From: Magnetococcales bacterium
Lineage (GTDB): Bacteria; Pseudomonadota; Magnetococcia; Magnetococcales; JADGCH01
Length of the DNA stretch: 6,901 nt
Direction of reading: 5' to 3'
Assembly (NCBI GenBank): GCA_015228995.1
Contig: JADGCM010000090.1
Span: 1-6,901 of the forward strand
Part shown: in pieces, positions 1 through 6,359 of the stretch
How the letters are laid out: every line of letters starts with the position of its first letter
How positions within the stretch are numbered: position 1 is the stretch's first letter
Program-made: the position numbers and the translations under genes
Notes under the pieces: model-generated
Database searches by the model: none
What the model was told of the DNA's origin: nothing
The model's input: only the letters and a program-made list of their open reading frames with translations

Positions 1-21
1 GAAACAGTGCCGCAATAGGGG

Positions 22-115
22 TGGCGGAGAGAGAGGGATTCGAACCCTCGGTACCCTTCAACAGAGTACAACATCTTAGCAGGATGCCGCCTTCAGCCAG
101 CTCGGCCATCTCTCC
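22..115 (-). tRNA. tRNA-Ser(GCU), CCA end encoded
   Basis: Read on the minus strand this folds as a class II tRNA. The acceptor stem is seven perfect pairs (GGAGAGA at 115-109 with TCTCTCC at 32-26), followed by discriminator G (25) and an encoded CCA (24-22). The anticodon loop is CTGCTAA, with anticodon GCT at 80-78, so it reads the serine codons AGC and AGU. The long variable arm expected of tRNA-Ser is present (GTACTC paired with GGGTAC across a TGTTGAA loop). The T arm is GAGGG-TTCGAAT-CCCTC. Total length is 94 nt with CCA. It is transcribed away from the rightward gene cluster. Only 21 bases lie downstream in the window and no terminator is visible there. Confidence 0.97.
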
Positions 116-132
116 AAACAGCATGGCCGCTA

Positions 133-161
133 CTTCTATCGCATTTCGCGGGAGTTGTCAA
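133..161 (-). promoter_or_regulatory. sigma70-type promoter of the tRNA-Ser gene
   Basis: On the minus strand a perfect -35 box TTGACA (161-156) is followed by exactly 17 bases and the -10 box TAGAAG (138-133, four of six matches to TATAAT). Just upstream, 162-170 is nearly all A/T and could act as an UP element. The bases after the -10 (TAGCGGCC) are GC-rich, as in discriminators of stringently controlled stable-RNA promoters. A start about 7 bases after the -10 would leave a leader of roughly 10 nt before the tRNA. The boxes are seen directly; stringent control is inferred. Confidence 0.75.
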
Positions 162-200
162 TAAAAAAATAGCGCTGTTGGTAGCAAATAAACTGGGAAC

Positions 201-214
201 CAAGGTACCCCTTG
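201..214. repeat. short inverted repeat upstream of the rightward operon
   Basis: CAAGG (201-205) and CCTTG (210-214) form a 5-bp inverted repeat around the tetraloop TACC. Its right arm overlaps the first bases of the candidate -35 box of the operon promoter, so it could be an operator half-site pair. An arm of this length can occur by chance. Confidence 0.2.
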
Positions 215-240
215 CATAACACGGGTCATTCGGACAGAAT
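212..240 (+). promoter_or_regulatory. candidate promoter for the five-gene operon
   Basis: TTGCAT (212-217) and CAGAAT (235-240) are separated by 17 bases. They match the sigma70 consensus at three of six and four of six positions. This is the best-spaced pair I find between the divergent tRNA promoter and the first coding start at 304, and would leave a leader of about 55-60 nt. The rest of 181-303 shows no leader peptide or riboswitch-like structure that I recognise. The match is weak and the operon might instead use another sigma factor. Confidence 0.3.
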
Positions 241-303
241 TGGAGGCGGGAATTCGTGCAAAAACCGACCACCGCCCCTTCTGGATAGAAAGGTGACCAT
301 AAA

Positions 304-891
304 TTGAATCCGACGACTTGGCTCGAACAGCTCCATCAAGCTATTCTCTCCACCCGTTGCCGCACCAACGGCCAAGAGGTATCCCTAGCCGATGGCATGC
401 AGACCTTTGATCAGCTGCTGCGCCGTGCCATGACCCACCAACAACGGGTCTGGTGGGTGGGCAATGGCGGCAGTGCCGCGCTATGTGCCCATCTGTCCCA
501 GGACATTCTCAATAAACTTGGCATTGCCTCGCACACCCTGACCGATGCCTCGCTGATCACCTGTATGGCCAATGATTTTGGTTATGAGTCCGTCTATTAT
601 CGCCCCCTGTCGGTATTGGCTCGCCCGACTGACTTGCTGATCGCTATTTCTAGTTCGGGTCGGTCGGAAAACATTCTCCGTTGTGTCCGTTGGGCACAAG
701 AGCAAAGGTTGTCTCTAGTAACCCTTTCGTCCATGAGTGAAGACAACCCGTTATGGCAACAACAGGCTGATGTGGCCTTCTATCTGCCGACCCACCTCTA
801 TGGCCACGCTGAAGTAGGACACGAGGCACTGTTGCACGGCGTTATCGAAACCGTTTGGTTGAGCACAAAGGATCGCCACCCCCCACTATGA
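304..891 (+). CDS. SIS-domain sugar-phosphate isomerase, GmhA-like
   Basis: This 195-residue cytoplasmic protein has a single SIS (sugar isomerase) fold, the size and motif order of sedoheptulose-7-phosphate isomerase (GmhA), which makes D-glycero-D-manno-heptose 7-phosphate for heptose synthesis. The phosphate-binding GNGGS is at residues 53-57 and the second SIS motif ISSSGRS at 115-121. The C-terminal helix ends in EALLH, whose H178 aligns with the catalytic His180 of E. coli GmhA. The position of catalytic Glu65 is Asp67 here and the preceding Glu is Gln, so activity or substrate may differ. The start is TTG at 304, chosen because AAGGTGA (290-296) lies 7 bases upstream and no better in-frame start is seen. 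Its stop overlaps the ATG of the membrane glycosyltransferase by four bases. A related SIS isomerase acting on another sugar phosphate is possible. SIS family assignment is firm, substrate is not. Confidence 0.85.
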   Translation: MNPTTWLEQLHQAILSTRCRTNGQEVSLADGMQTFDQLLRRAMTHQQRVWWVGNGGSAALCAHLSQDILNKLGIASHTLTDASLITCMANDFGYESVYYRPLSVLARPTDLLIAISSSGRSENILRCVRWAQEQRLSLVTLSSMSEDNPLWQQQADVAFYLPTHLYGHAEVGHEALLHGVIETVWLSTKDRHPPL

Positions 892-2324
892 CCCAGGTTA
901 CCATCAATCGCTCAAGCGCCGGGTTCGGACGAGCGGACCAACTGTTTATTGTATTACTCTGTCTCACCGTGTTTTGGCAAGCCGCGCTGCTGCACGCCCT
1001 GTTGCAGCATTATCCCGCTTATGGCTGGACGACGGAACATACTTACGGGCCCATTGCCAAAAATTTATTGCAATATGGCGTTTATAGCCTCGGCGATCCC
1101 CCAAATTTACAACCATTTAATTGGCGTCCGCCGCTTTATGCGATGACATTAACGCTGATTTATGGCCTGTTCGGTATGAACGACCTCTACGCGCTGGTCT
1201 GGAATAACCTGTTGTTTACAGCTACGGTGTTGTTAATTTTCTTGCTGGGCCGCCGCCTGCATCCTTGGGTTGGTCTGCTGGCAGCGCTGTTGTTCGTGCT
1301 TGATCCGATGGGGGTGGTAGCCAGCAATGCCATCCAGGCGGATATCCAGTTCACTTTCCTGATGGCTCTGTTGCTGTTGCATACCGATTGGATCTATCGG
1401 CAAGGCATCACCATGCCCCGATTAGCAGTCAACAGTCTCATTTTAGCCGCTGTAGTCTACACCCGGGCGGCAGCCATGTATTTATGGATCGTTTTGTTGT
1501 TGGCCTTAGCCGTTCACCTGTGGCGACAGGTTTCTTTTAAGCGGTTTATCCAGTTGGCCCTGCTGTTCGCGACGATTCAAGCCATCGCCATGGGTGGTTG
1601 GATGACACGCAACTACCTCGTTACGGATCGCTTTGAATTTGCTGGAATGAAATACATTCATCTGTTTAGCTTCCATTTGCCGTTGGTCATTTCGCGCCGT
1701 GATGGCATCACCTTCCAAGATGCTAAACAGCAATTGATCCGCCAAATCACCAATGACAACCCAGCTTATCAGCAGCTGCCGACCGAAGTAGCGCGACAAG
1801 ATTATCTGTTACATTACGCCATCACCGAGATCAAGAACAATTGGCCTTACTCGCTATTGGTTATACTCGACAATGTACCACGATTATTTCTCGGCTACCC
1901 AGGTGAGGTACTCACCCCATTTTATACGCCTGACAAATTGGCTCAGTACAACGATTTTGTCGAACATGGCTATCCATCTGGTACCAACGCTAGCCTCAGT
2001 CACGACCGTTGGCATTATCTGCGTTATCTCATTGAACAGGGTTTCTGGCCAATTGCCGCTTATGGTATAGTGACAAAGGGGTTGGGTGTGGTCTTATTTG
2101 GCTTGGCGTGCTTTGGTGTGGTGGTGTTGGTCCGTTGCCGCCACGATCAAACAGATCGCTCGCTGGGTTGGTTGTTGTTTTTCTTCTGTGGCACCATGAT
2201 TGCTGTGTCCTGCGTGGCGATTCAGGGTCGTTTTCGAGTGCCGATTTTGCCAGCGATGGATGTTCTGGCAGCTTACGCAGTTATATACCTTGTTGATAGG
2301 AAATTATTGAAGGTCGCGGTTTGA
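888..2324 (+). CDS. GT-C membrane glycosyltransferase, PMT_2/GT39-like
   Basis: The 478-residue product is a polytopic inner-membrane protein with about ten or more hydrophobic helices (for example 19-40, 105-120, 125-138, 155-168, 183-209, 221-238, 397-415, 427-443, 455-468). The layout is that of the ArnT/PMT_2 GT-C family, which transfers sugars from polyprenyl-phosphate carriers on the outer face of the membrane. After helix 1 the periplasmic loop carries Glu50 (TTEHTYGPIAKNL), the usual place of the catalytic acidic residue, followed by the RPPLY signature at 80-84. A soluble segment (about 265-380) precedes the final helices, which carry GRFRVPILP (447-455), a familiar end motif in this family. 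I start at ATG 888, which overlaps the isomerase stop as ATGA, rather than the upstream in-frame TTG at 855. AAAGGA at 867-872 is a rather distant ribosome site. Its last four bases overlap the oxidoreductase start. The acceptor and sugar cannot be read from sequence. Confidence 0.85.
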   Translation: MTQVTINRSSAGFGRADQLFIVLLCLTVFWQAALLHALLQHYPAYGWTTEHTYGPIAKNLLQYGVYSLGDPPNLQPFNWRPPLYAMTLTLIYGLFGMNDLYALVWNNLLFTATVLLIFLLGRRLHPWVGLLAALLFVLDPMGVVASNAIQADIQFTFLMALLLLHTDWIYRQGITMPRLAVNSLILAAVVYTRAAAMYLWIVLLLALAVHLWRQVSFKRFIQLALLFATIQAIAMGGWMTRNYLVTDRFEFAGMKYIHLFSFHLPLVISRRDGITFQDAKQQLIRQITNDNPAYQQLPTEVARQDYLLHYAITEIKNNWPYSLLVILDNVPRLFLGYPGEVLTPFYTPDKLAQYNDFVEHGYPSGTNASLSHDRWHYLRYLIEQGFWPIAAYGIVTKGLGVVLFGLACFGVVVLVRCRHDQTDRSLGWLLFFFCGTMIAVSCVAIQGRFRVPILPAMDVLAAYAVIYLVDRKLLKVAV

Positions 2325-3679
2325 ATCTCAAGAATGGGTCAAAGGTAGCCATCATCGGTGGCGGACCGGCGGGCGCAATGGCCGGTTTTTTCATGCTCGA
2401 ATTGGCAAGCCGTATTGGGTTACACGTCACAGTTGATATTTATGAGGCCCGTGATTTTAGCAAGGTGGGTCCGTCCGGGTGTAACATGTGTGCTGGGGTC
2501 GTATCCGAGTCGTTGGTGCAGATACTAGCGGCAGAAGGGATCAATCTGCCCCCTACGGTTGTGCAACGGGGAATCGATTCGTACGTGTTGCACACCAGTG
2601 ATTTAGACCCAATTGCCATCCGTACTCCTTTGGATGAGTTACGTATTGCCACGGTTTATCGTGGTGGTGGACCGCGGCGCCCGTCTGCCATTGAAGAGTG
2701 GAGCAGTTTTGATCGCTATCTGCTTAATTTGGCACAAGAACGCGGCGCGAGTATCCATCCCCAACGTGTGGTACGATTGGACTGGGATAATCAGCATCCG
2801 CGGGTGACCTGCCGTGACCTGCCGTCCACCACCTATGATTTGCTTATTGGTGCAGTGGGGGTTAATTCTGGCACGTTACATCTATTTGAAGAGATGGGTT
2901 TTTCATTTAAGGCCCCACAAGTGAGCAAGGGCTTTCTATCGGAGCTCCATCTGGGTGCTGATCTGGTTCAGCAATACATGGGCAATTCGATGCACATTTT
3001 TTTATTGGATATTCCCGGCCTCAAGTTTGCGGCTATGATTCCGAAAGTCGAGTATGTCACCGTGTGTCTATTGGGTGAAGATATCAACAAAGATATGGTA
3101 AACCGGTTCATGAATGCCCCAGAGGTACGTAGTTGCCTACCACAGCAATTTGATTGGTGTCTCAACAATAGCCATTGTGCCCTGGTTGGACCTGCTTGCC
3201 ATTGTGCCCCAAAATTGAATACCGGGCCGTCGATACAGCCTTACCATGATCGGGTTGTGCTGGTCGGTGATTGCGCTGTGTCGCGCCTCTATAAAGATGG
3301 AATTGGTGCCGCTTATGTTACTGCCAAATCTGCGGTGGTAACGGCAATTTTCTTTGGTATTGCCTCTAAAGATTTTGCCGCACAGTACCGACCCGTTTTT
3401 GAGCGCATTAATTATGATAACCGCTTTGGACGTTTTATTTTCTTGGTGACTGTTTTTTATCAAAAGTGGCGTTTTTTACGTCACGGCATGGCGCGCATGG
3501 TTCATAGTGAGCAACTGCAACAGCCCCAACAACGGTTGATGAGTCGCGCACTTTGGGACACCTTTACTGGCAGCACCACCTACATTGATATCTTTTTGCG
3601 TGCCATACATCCTCGCTTTTTATTTCGTCTGATTTGGGCCACACTGTTGGCTGTTTTGCAACCAAAAAGAAAGTCATAA
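2321..3679 (+). CDS. FAD-dependent oxidoreductase, geranylgeranyl-reductase-like
   Basis: The 452-residue protein begins with a Rossmann FAD site: GGGPAG at 13-18 and acidic Glu42 at the end of strand 2. The second FAD motif is VVLVGDCAVSRLYKDGIGAA (312-331), with the Gly-Asp at 316-317. Together these fit the p-hydroxybenzoate-hydroxylase/geranylgeranyl reductase superfamily, whose members reduce isoprenoid double bonds or oxidise ring substrates. Where many reductases have a CGGG-like segment, this one has GCNMCAG (53-59), a CxxC, with further cysteines at 286, 293, 295 and 318. Hydrophobic stretches near the C terminus (372-380, 433-446) followed by PKRKS suggest peripheral membrane attachment. 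The start is TTG at 2321, which overlaps the preceding stop (TTGA) and has GAAGG at 2309-2313, seven bases upstream. Placement after a polyprenyl-phosphate-type glycosyltransferase makes an isoprenoid-chain substrate plausible, but this is inference. Confidence 0.8.
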   Translation: MNLKNGSKVAIIGGGPAGAMAGFFMLELASRIGLHVTVDIYEARDFSKVGPSGCNMCAGVVSESLVQILAAEGINLPPTVVQRGIDSYVLHTSDLDPIAIRTPLDELRIATVYRGGGPRRPSAIEEWSSFDRYLLNLAQERGASIHPQRVVRLDWDNQHPRVTCRDLPSTTYDLLIGAVGVNSGTLHLFEEMGFSFKAPQVSKGFLSELHLGADLVQQYMGNSMHIFLLDIPGLKFAAMIPKVEYVTVCLLGEDINKDMVNRFMNAPEVRSCLPQQFDWCLNNSHCALVGPACHCAPKLNTGPSIQPYHDRVVLVGDCAVSRLYKDGIGAAYVTAKSAVVTAIFFGIASKDFAAQYRPVFERINYDNRFGRFIFLVTVFYQKWRFLRHGMARMVHSEQLQQPQQRLMSRALWDTFTGSTTYIDIFLRAIHPRFLFRLIWATLLAVLQPKRKS

Positions 3680-3682
3680 CTG

Positions 3683-5446
3683 ATGCGCATGACGACACAA
3701 CACTCCGTGGTATCCGCCCAGTCACCCATGAACCGTGATCATCGTCTTGATGCCCGTCTGTTACAAATCGTTATGGAAGAGAGTCAGGACGGAGTGATGA
3801 TCGTTGACCGACGCGGCAACATCCGTCAAATCAATCAGGCACTATCCGCCTTGACTGGCTATCGCGCTTCCGAACTAAAAGGACGCAATATCGGTCGCTT
3901 CCTAGCGCATATAGAAGACAGCTCGTTTTTTGACGACATGATGGATCGGTTGTGGCACAGCGGTTTTTGGCAAGGGGATATTGCCTGGCGCAACCGGCAG
4001 GAAACCACTGTGCCGGTGCGATTGCGTGTTAGCGCCGTGCTGCCCTACCGAGGTCCGGTGCATCTGTTTGTCGTGCAAATGGTTCGTACCAGTATCTCCT
4101 CGCTATTTCGCCCCGATCAGCAGATGGAGTCCTCCTCCTACGATACGCTGACAGGTTTGCCCAATCGATTGTTATTTGAGGATCGTTTGTCTCGTTCTGT
4201 CACTCAGGCACGTCGTCACGGTAACAGCTTGTGCGTGATGTTCCTTGATCTGGATCGGTTTCAAATGATTAACGAGTCCCTCGGATACGCCATGGGTAAT
4301 AAATTGCTCAAGGCAGTTGCTGAGCGATTGGCTCAATGTTTACGTACCAGTGATAGTGTTGCGCGTATTGGTGCCGACGAGTTTGGTCTGCTGCTCTCCG
4401 ATCTGGACGAGGGGGCGGGCCCGATCCGTAATGTCAGTTTTGTCGCGCGCAAGATGTACGACGCCCTTGTGGAACCGGTCCAGCTCGGGTCACAGGAGGT
4501 GGCTATATCGGCCACCATGGGCATCACACTTTATCCTCAAGATGGTAACTCGGTGTCGGAATTGATGAAAAACGCCAGTACGGCGTTGGACCACGCTCGC
4601 CGCAAAGGACCCAATAACTACCAATTTTTCTCATCAGAGATGACCGAAACGGCCAGAAGGCGTTTTGAACTTGAGAGCAGCCTGCGTCACGCCACCGATC
4701 GCAACGAGTTACGGCTATTCTATCAACCACAAATCGATCTCCGTACTGGAGAATTGATCGGAGCCGAGGCTTTGGTGCGCTGGCAACACCCACATCGAGG
4801 GTTAATATCGCCGCTGGAATTTATTCCTGTCGCGGAAGAGACTGGCTTGATCGTACCAATCGGCAATTGGGTTCTCAGAACGGCCTGCCAACAAATCGCT
4901 AGTTGGCGTGACCAGCACATCACTCCGGTACGCATCGGCGTTAACATCTCGGCGTTACAGTTCAAGAAGCAGGATCTGGCCGCGCTGGTAGAACAACTGA
5001 TGCTGGAGTGGCAAATCGACCCGGAATTGCTTGATCTAGAAATCACCGAGAGCGCCATCGTCGATGACGTTGAACGCGCCGTAACCATGCTGCGTCGTAT
5101 CAATAAATTGGGCATCAAGTTGTCCATTGATGACTTTGGCACCGGTTATTCGTCCTTGAGTCAGCTACGCCAATTCCCATTCAAGACGTTAAAGATAGAC
5201 CGTTCGTTCGTGCAAAACATCAGCACCAATAATGGTGACACAGCCATTGTCCATGCCATTATTGCCATGGCGCATAGCCTTGATCAGACGGTTATTGTCG
5301 AAGGGCTGGAGACCACCGAACAGCTAGACGTTATGCGTCGCCTGAAGTGCAATGAAATGCAGGGATTTTTATTCAGTGCCCCCGTACCAGCCGAAGTTAT
5401 GACTGAGATGTTACGTCAGGGCAGGAAGCTTGAGATGAGCGCGTGA
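3683..5446 (+). CDS. PAS-GGDEF-EAL c-di-GMP signalling protein, probable phosphodiesterase
   Basis: The 587 residues hold three domains and no membrane segment, so it is a cytoplasmic sensor. A PAS domain covers about 24-138, a GGDEF domain about 152-318 and an EAL domain about 330-580. The EAL domain has every expected catalytic and metal residue: EAL at 362-364, Asn421, Glu453, the Asp pair 483-484 in DDFGTGYSS, Lys504, Glu540 and Gln560. Hydrolysis of c-di-GMP to pGpG is therefore likely. The GGDEF domain is degenerate: GADEF at 230-234, Gln194 for the usual Lys, Tyr202 for His and Asn206 for the guanine-contacting Asp. An RxxD inhibitory site (RTSD, 221-224) remains exactly five residues ahead of GADEF. 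Start ATG 3683 lies three bases after the oxidoreductase stop with only a weak AAAGAAAG upstream; ATG 3689 is also possible. The stop overlaps the exonuclease start. The PAS ligand cannot be told. Confidence 0.93.
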   Translation: MRMTTQHSVVSAQSPMNRDHRLDARLLQIVMEESQDGVMIVDRRGNIRQINQALSALTGYRASELKGRNIGRFLAHIEDSSFFDDMMDRLWHSGFWQGDIAWRNRQETTVPVRLRVSAVLPYRGPVHLFVVQMVRTSISSLFRPDQQMESSSYDTLTGLPNRLLFEDRLSRSVTQARRHGNSLCVMFLDLDRFQMINESLGYAMGNKLLKAVAERLAQCLRTSDSVARIGADEFGLLLSDLDEGAGPIRNVSFVARKMYDALVEPVQLGSQEVAISATMGITLYPQDGNSVSELMKNASTALDHARRKGPNNYQFFSSEMTETARRRFELESSLRHATDRNELRLFYQPQIDLRTGELIGAEALVRWQHPHRGLISPLEFIPVAEETGLIVPIGNWVLRTACQQIASWRDQHITPVRIGVNISALQFKKQDLAALVEQLMLEWQIDPELLDLEITESAIVDDVERAVTMLRRINKLGIKLSIDDFGTGYSSLSQLRQFPFKTLKIDRSFVQNISTNNGDTAIVHAIIAMAHSLDQTVIVEGLETTEQLDVMRRLKCNEMQGFLFSAPVPAEVMTEMLRQGRKLEMSA

Positions 5447-6066
5447 ACAGTCAGCCGGCCTATAACCCGTTTCATAAACTGACCGGTGAGGAAATTAACC
5501 AACTGCCGATTAAAAAGTGGCAGGGAGACACCGTGTTGGTACAGTCGGACCACCAGATGGCCTGTGCCGTTGCACGTTTGCAACAGGAGTCCGTGGTCGG
5601 TTTTGATACGGAGACCAAGCCGATTTTCAAGAAAGGGCCCGCCCATGTTCCAGCCCTACTGCAATTGGCTGGTGCGTCGTGCGTTTATCTGTTTCGTCTG
5701 GCCCACCTTCAACAGTTCGATCCTCTCGTCGAACTACTGGAACAGGAACACATCCTGAAGGTCGGGATCGGCATTTCGCAGGATATACAGCAGTTACAAG
5801 GGGTTTTTGCCTGCAAGGCGGCCGGCTTGGTCGACTTGGGCGTGATCGCTAAGAAATCGGGCCTGCCCCATTACGGCATCCGATCATTGGCGGCGGGTTG
5901 TTTTGGGGTACGGATCAGCAAGCGTGCCCAATGTTCTAACTGGGAACGGGACGAGTTACACCGCTACCAAATCGAGTATGCAGCCACTGATGCCTGGATC
6001 AGCCGTGAGATTTACCTCATCTTAACGGGCAACCACAGCCAACCGCTATCTAACGGCTCGGTGTAA
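5443..6066 (+). CDS. 3'-5' exonuclease, DEDDy (RNase D/WRN-like) family
   Basis: A 207-residue single-domain nuclease that removes nucleotides from 3' ends using two metal ions. The motifs are complete: Exo I FDTET with Asp55 and Glu57, Exo II GISQD with Asp114, and Exo III YAATD with Tyr179 and Asp183, the Y-x3-D spacing that defines the DEDDy class. SNW at 166-168 before Exo III is also typical. It lacks the HRDC domains of full RNase D and a helicase domain, so it belongs with short stand-alone exonucleases; whether it acts on RNA or DNA is unknown. The start is GTG 5443, overlapping the signalling gene's stop as GTGA, which implies translational coupling. AGGAAG is about 14 bases upstream, so the ribosome site is poor. 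It ends the rightward operon. There is no obvious functional link to the upstream genes. Confidence 0.9.
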   Translation: MNSQPAYNPFHKLTGEEINQLPIKKWQGDTVLVQSDHQMACAVARLQQESVVGFDTETKPIFKKGPAHVPALLQLAGASCVYLFRLAHLQQFDPLVELLEQEHILKVGIGISQDIQQLQGVFACKAAGLVDLGVIAKKSGLPHYGIRSLAAGCFGVRISKRAQCSNWERDELHRYQIEYAATDAWISREIYLILTGNHSQPLSNGSV

Positions 6067-6098
6067 AGGGGGGTGGAAATCCGTTCAGACCACGGCTA

Positions 6099-6123
6099 AA
6101 TTGGGGTGATGCCCATCACAATT
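6099..6123. terminator. weak hairpin between convergent genes, possible terminator
   Basis: GTGATG (6106-6111) pairs with CATCAC (6114-6119), extended by AATT (6099-6102) with AATT (6120-6123) across a GGG bulge. It lies in the 56-base gap between the two convergent stops, where a bidirectional terminator would be expected. Neither strand has a proper T-run after the stem and the fully paired loop is only two bases. It is a candidate at best. Confidence 0.25.
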
Positions 6124-6359
6124 CAATGCGCTGTTTGCGCCTCATCTCCGAAGATGTCCTGCAGCGAACGAGCATCCACAAACCGATCGGTCCACTCTGC
6201 CAGAGCGTCTAGGTTGGCGTCAAGAACTTTCTGCTCGACCCAATTGGGGAGAGTGGAAAACCGGCGACGAAGAAGGCGGAGAAGGACTGACGATTCACCT
6301 TCTTTGCGACCTTTCTTTTCGCCGATATTGAAATTTTCCTGTGCAAACTGTGACATCAT
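6123..6359 (-). CDS. possible intragenic small protein from the Rpn gene (RpnS-like antitoxin)
   Basis: An in-frame ATG at 6359 (immediately followed by a second ATG) would give a 78-residue protein identical to the C-terminal part of the Rpn nuclease: a short helix, the charged hinge GEKKGRKEG and the DUF4351-like tail, with none of the nuclease core. It has the best ribosome-binding site in the window (6367-6376), seven bases upstream. For E. coli rpn genes, a C-terminal product from an internal start has been reported to block the toxic full-length nuclease. I infer the same here. I see no convincing sigma70 promoter in the 120 bases upstream, so it may be made from the full-length mRNA. 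The SD could also arise by chance from the codons for Gln-Glu-Glu-Val. Confidence 0.5.
   Translation of the reverse strand: MMSQFAQENFNIGEKKGRKEGESSVLLRLLRRRFSTLPNWVEQKVLDANLDALAEWTDRFVDARSLQDIFGDEAQTAH

Noticed and set aside
1..40. tRNA-Ser 3' end as an integration site for a mobile element.
   Set aside because: tRNA-Ser genes are common att sites, but no integrase and no repeated copy of the 3' end is seen in the window, and the side where an element would lie is outside it.
855..887. Upstream TTG start (855) for the membrane glycosyltransferase, adding 11 residues.
   Set aside because: It lies well inside the isomerase gene, has no ribosome site, and the ATG at 888 forms a standard ATGA overlap.
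3137..3463. 108-residue minus-strand frame inside the flavoprotein gene.
   Set aside because: It is opposite the conserved second FAD motif, has no ribosome site of note and no recognisable protein features.
4723..5142. 139-residue open frame on the minus strand inside the EAL domain.
   Set aside because: It is antisense to a strongly conserved coding region, is serine-rich and low in complexity, and shows no family motif; it looks like a frame shadow.
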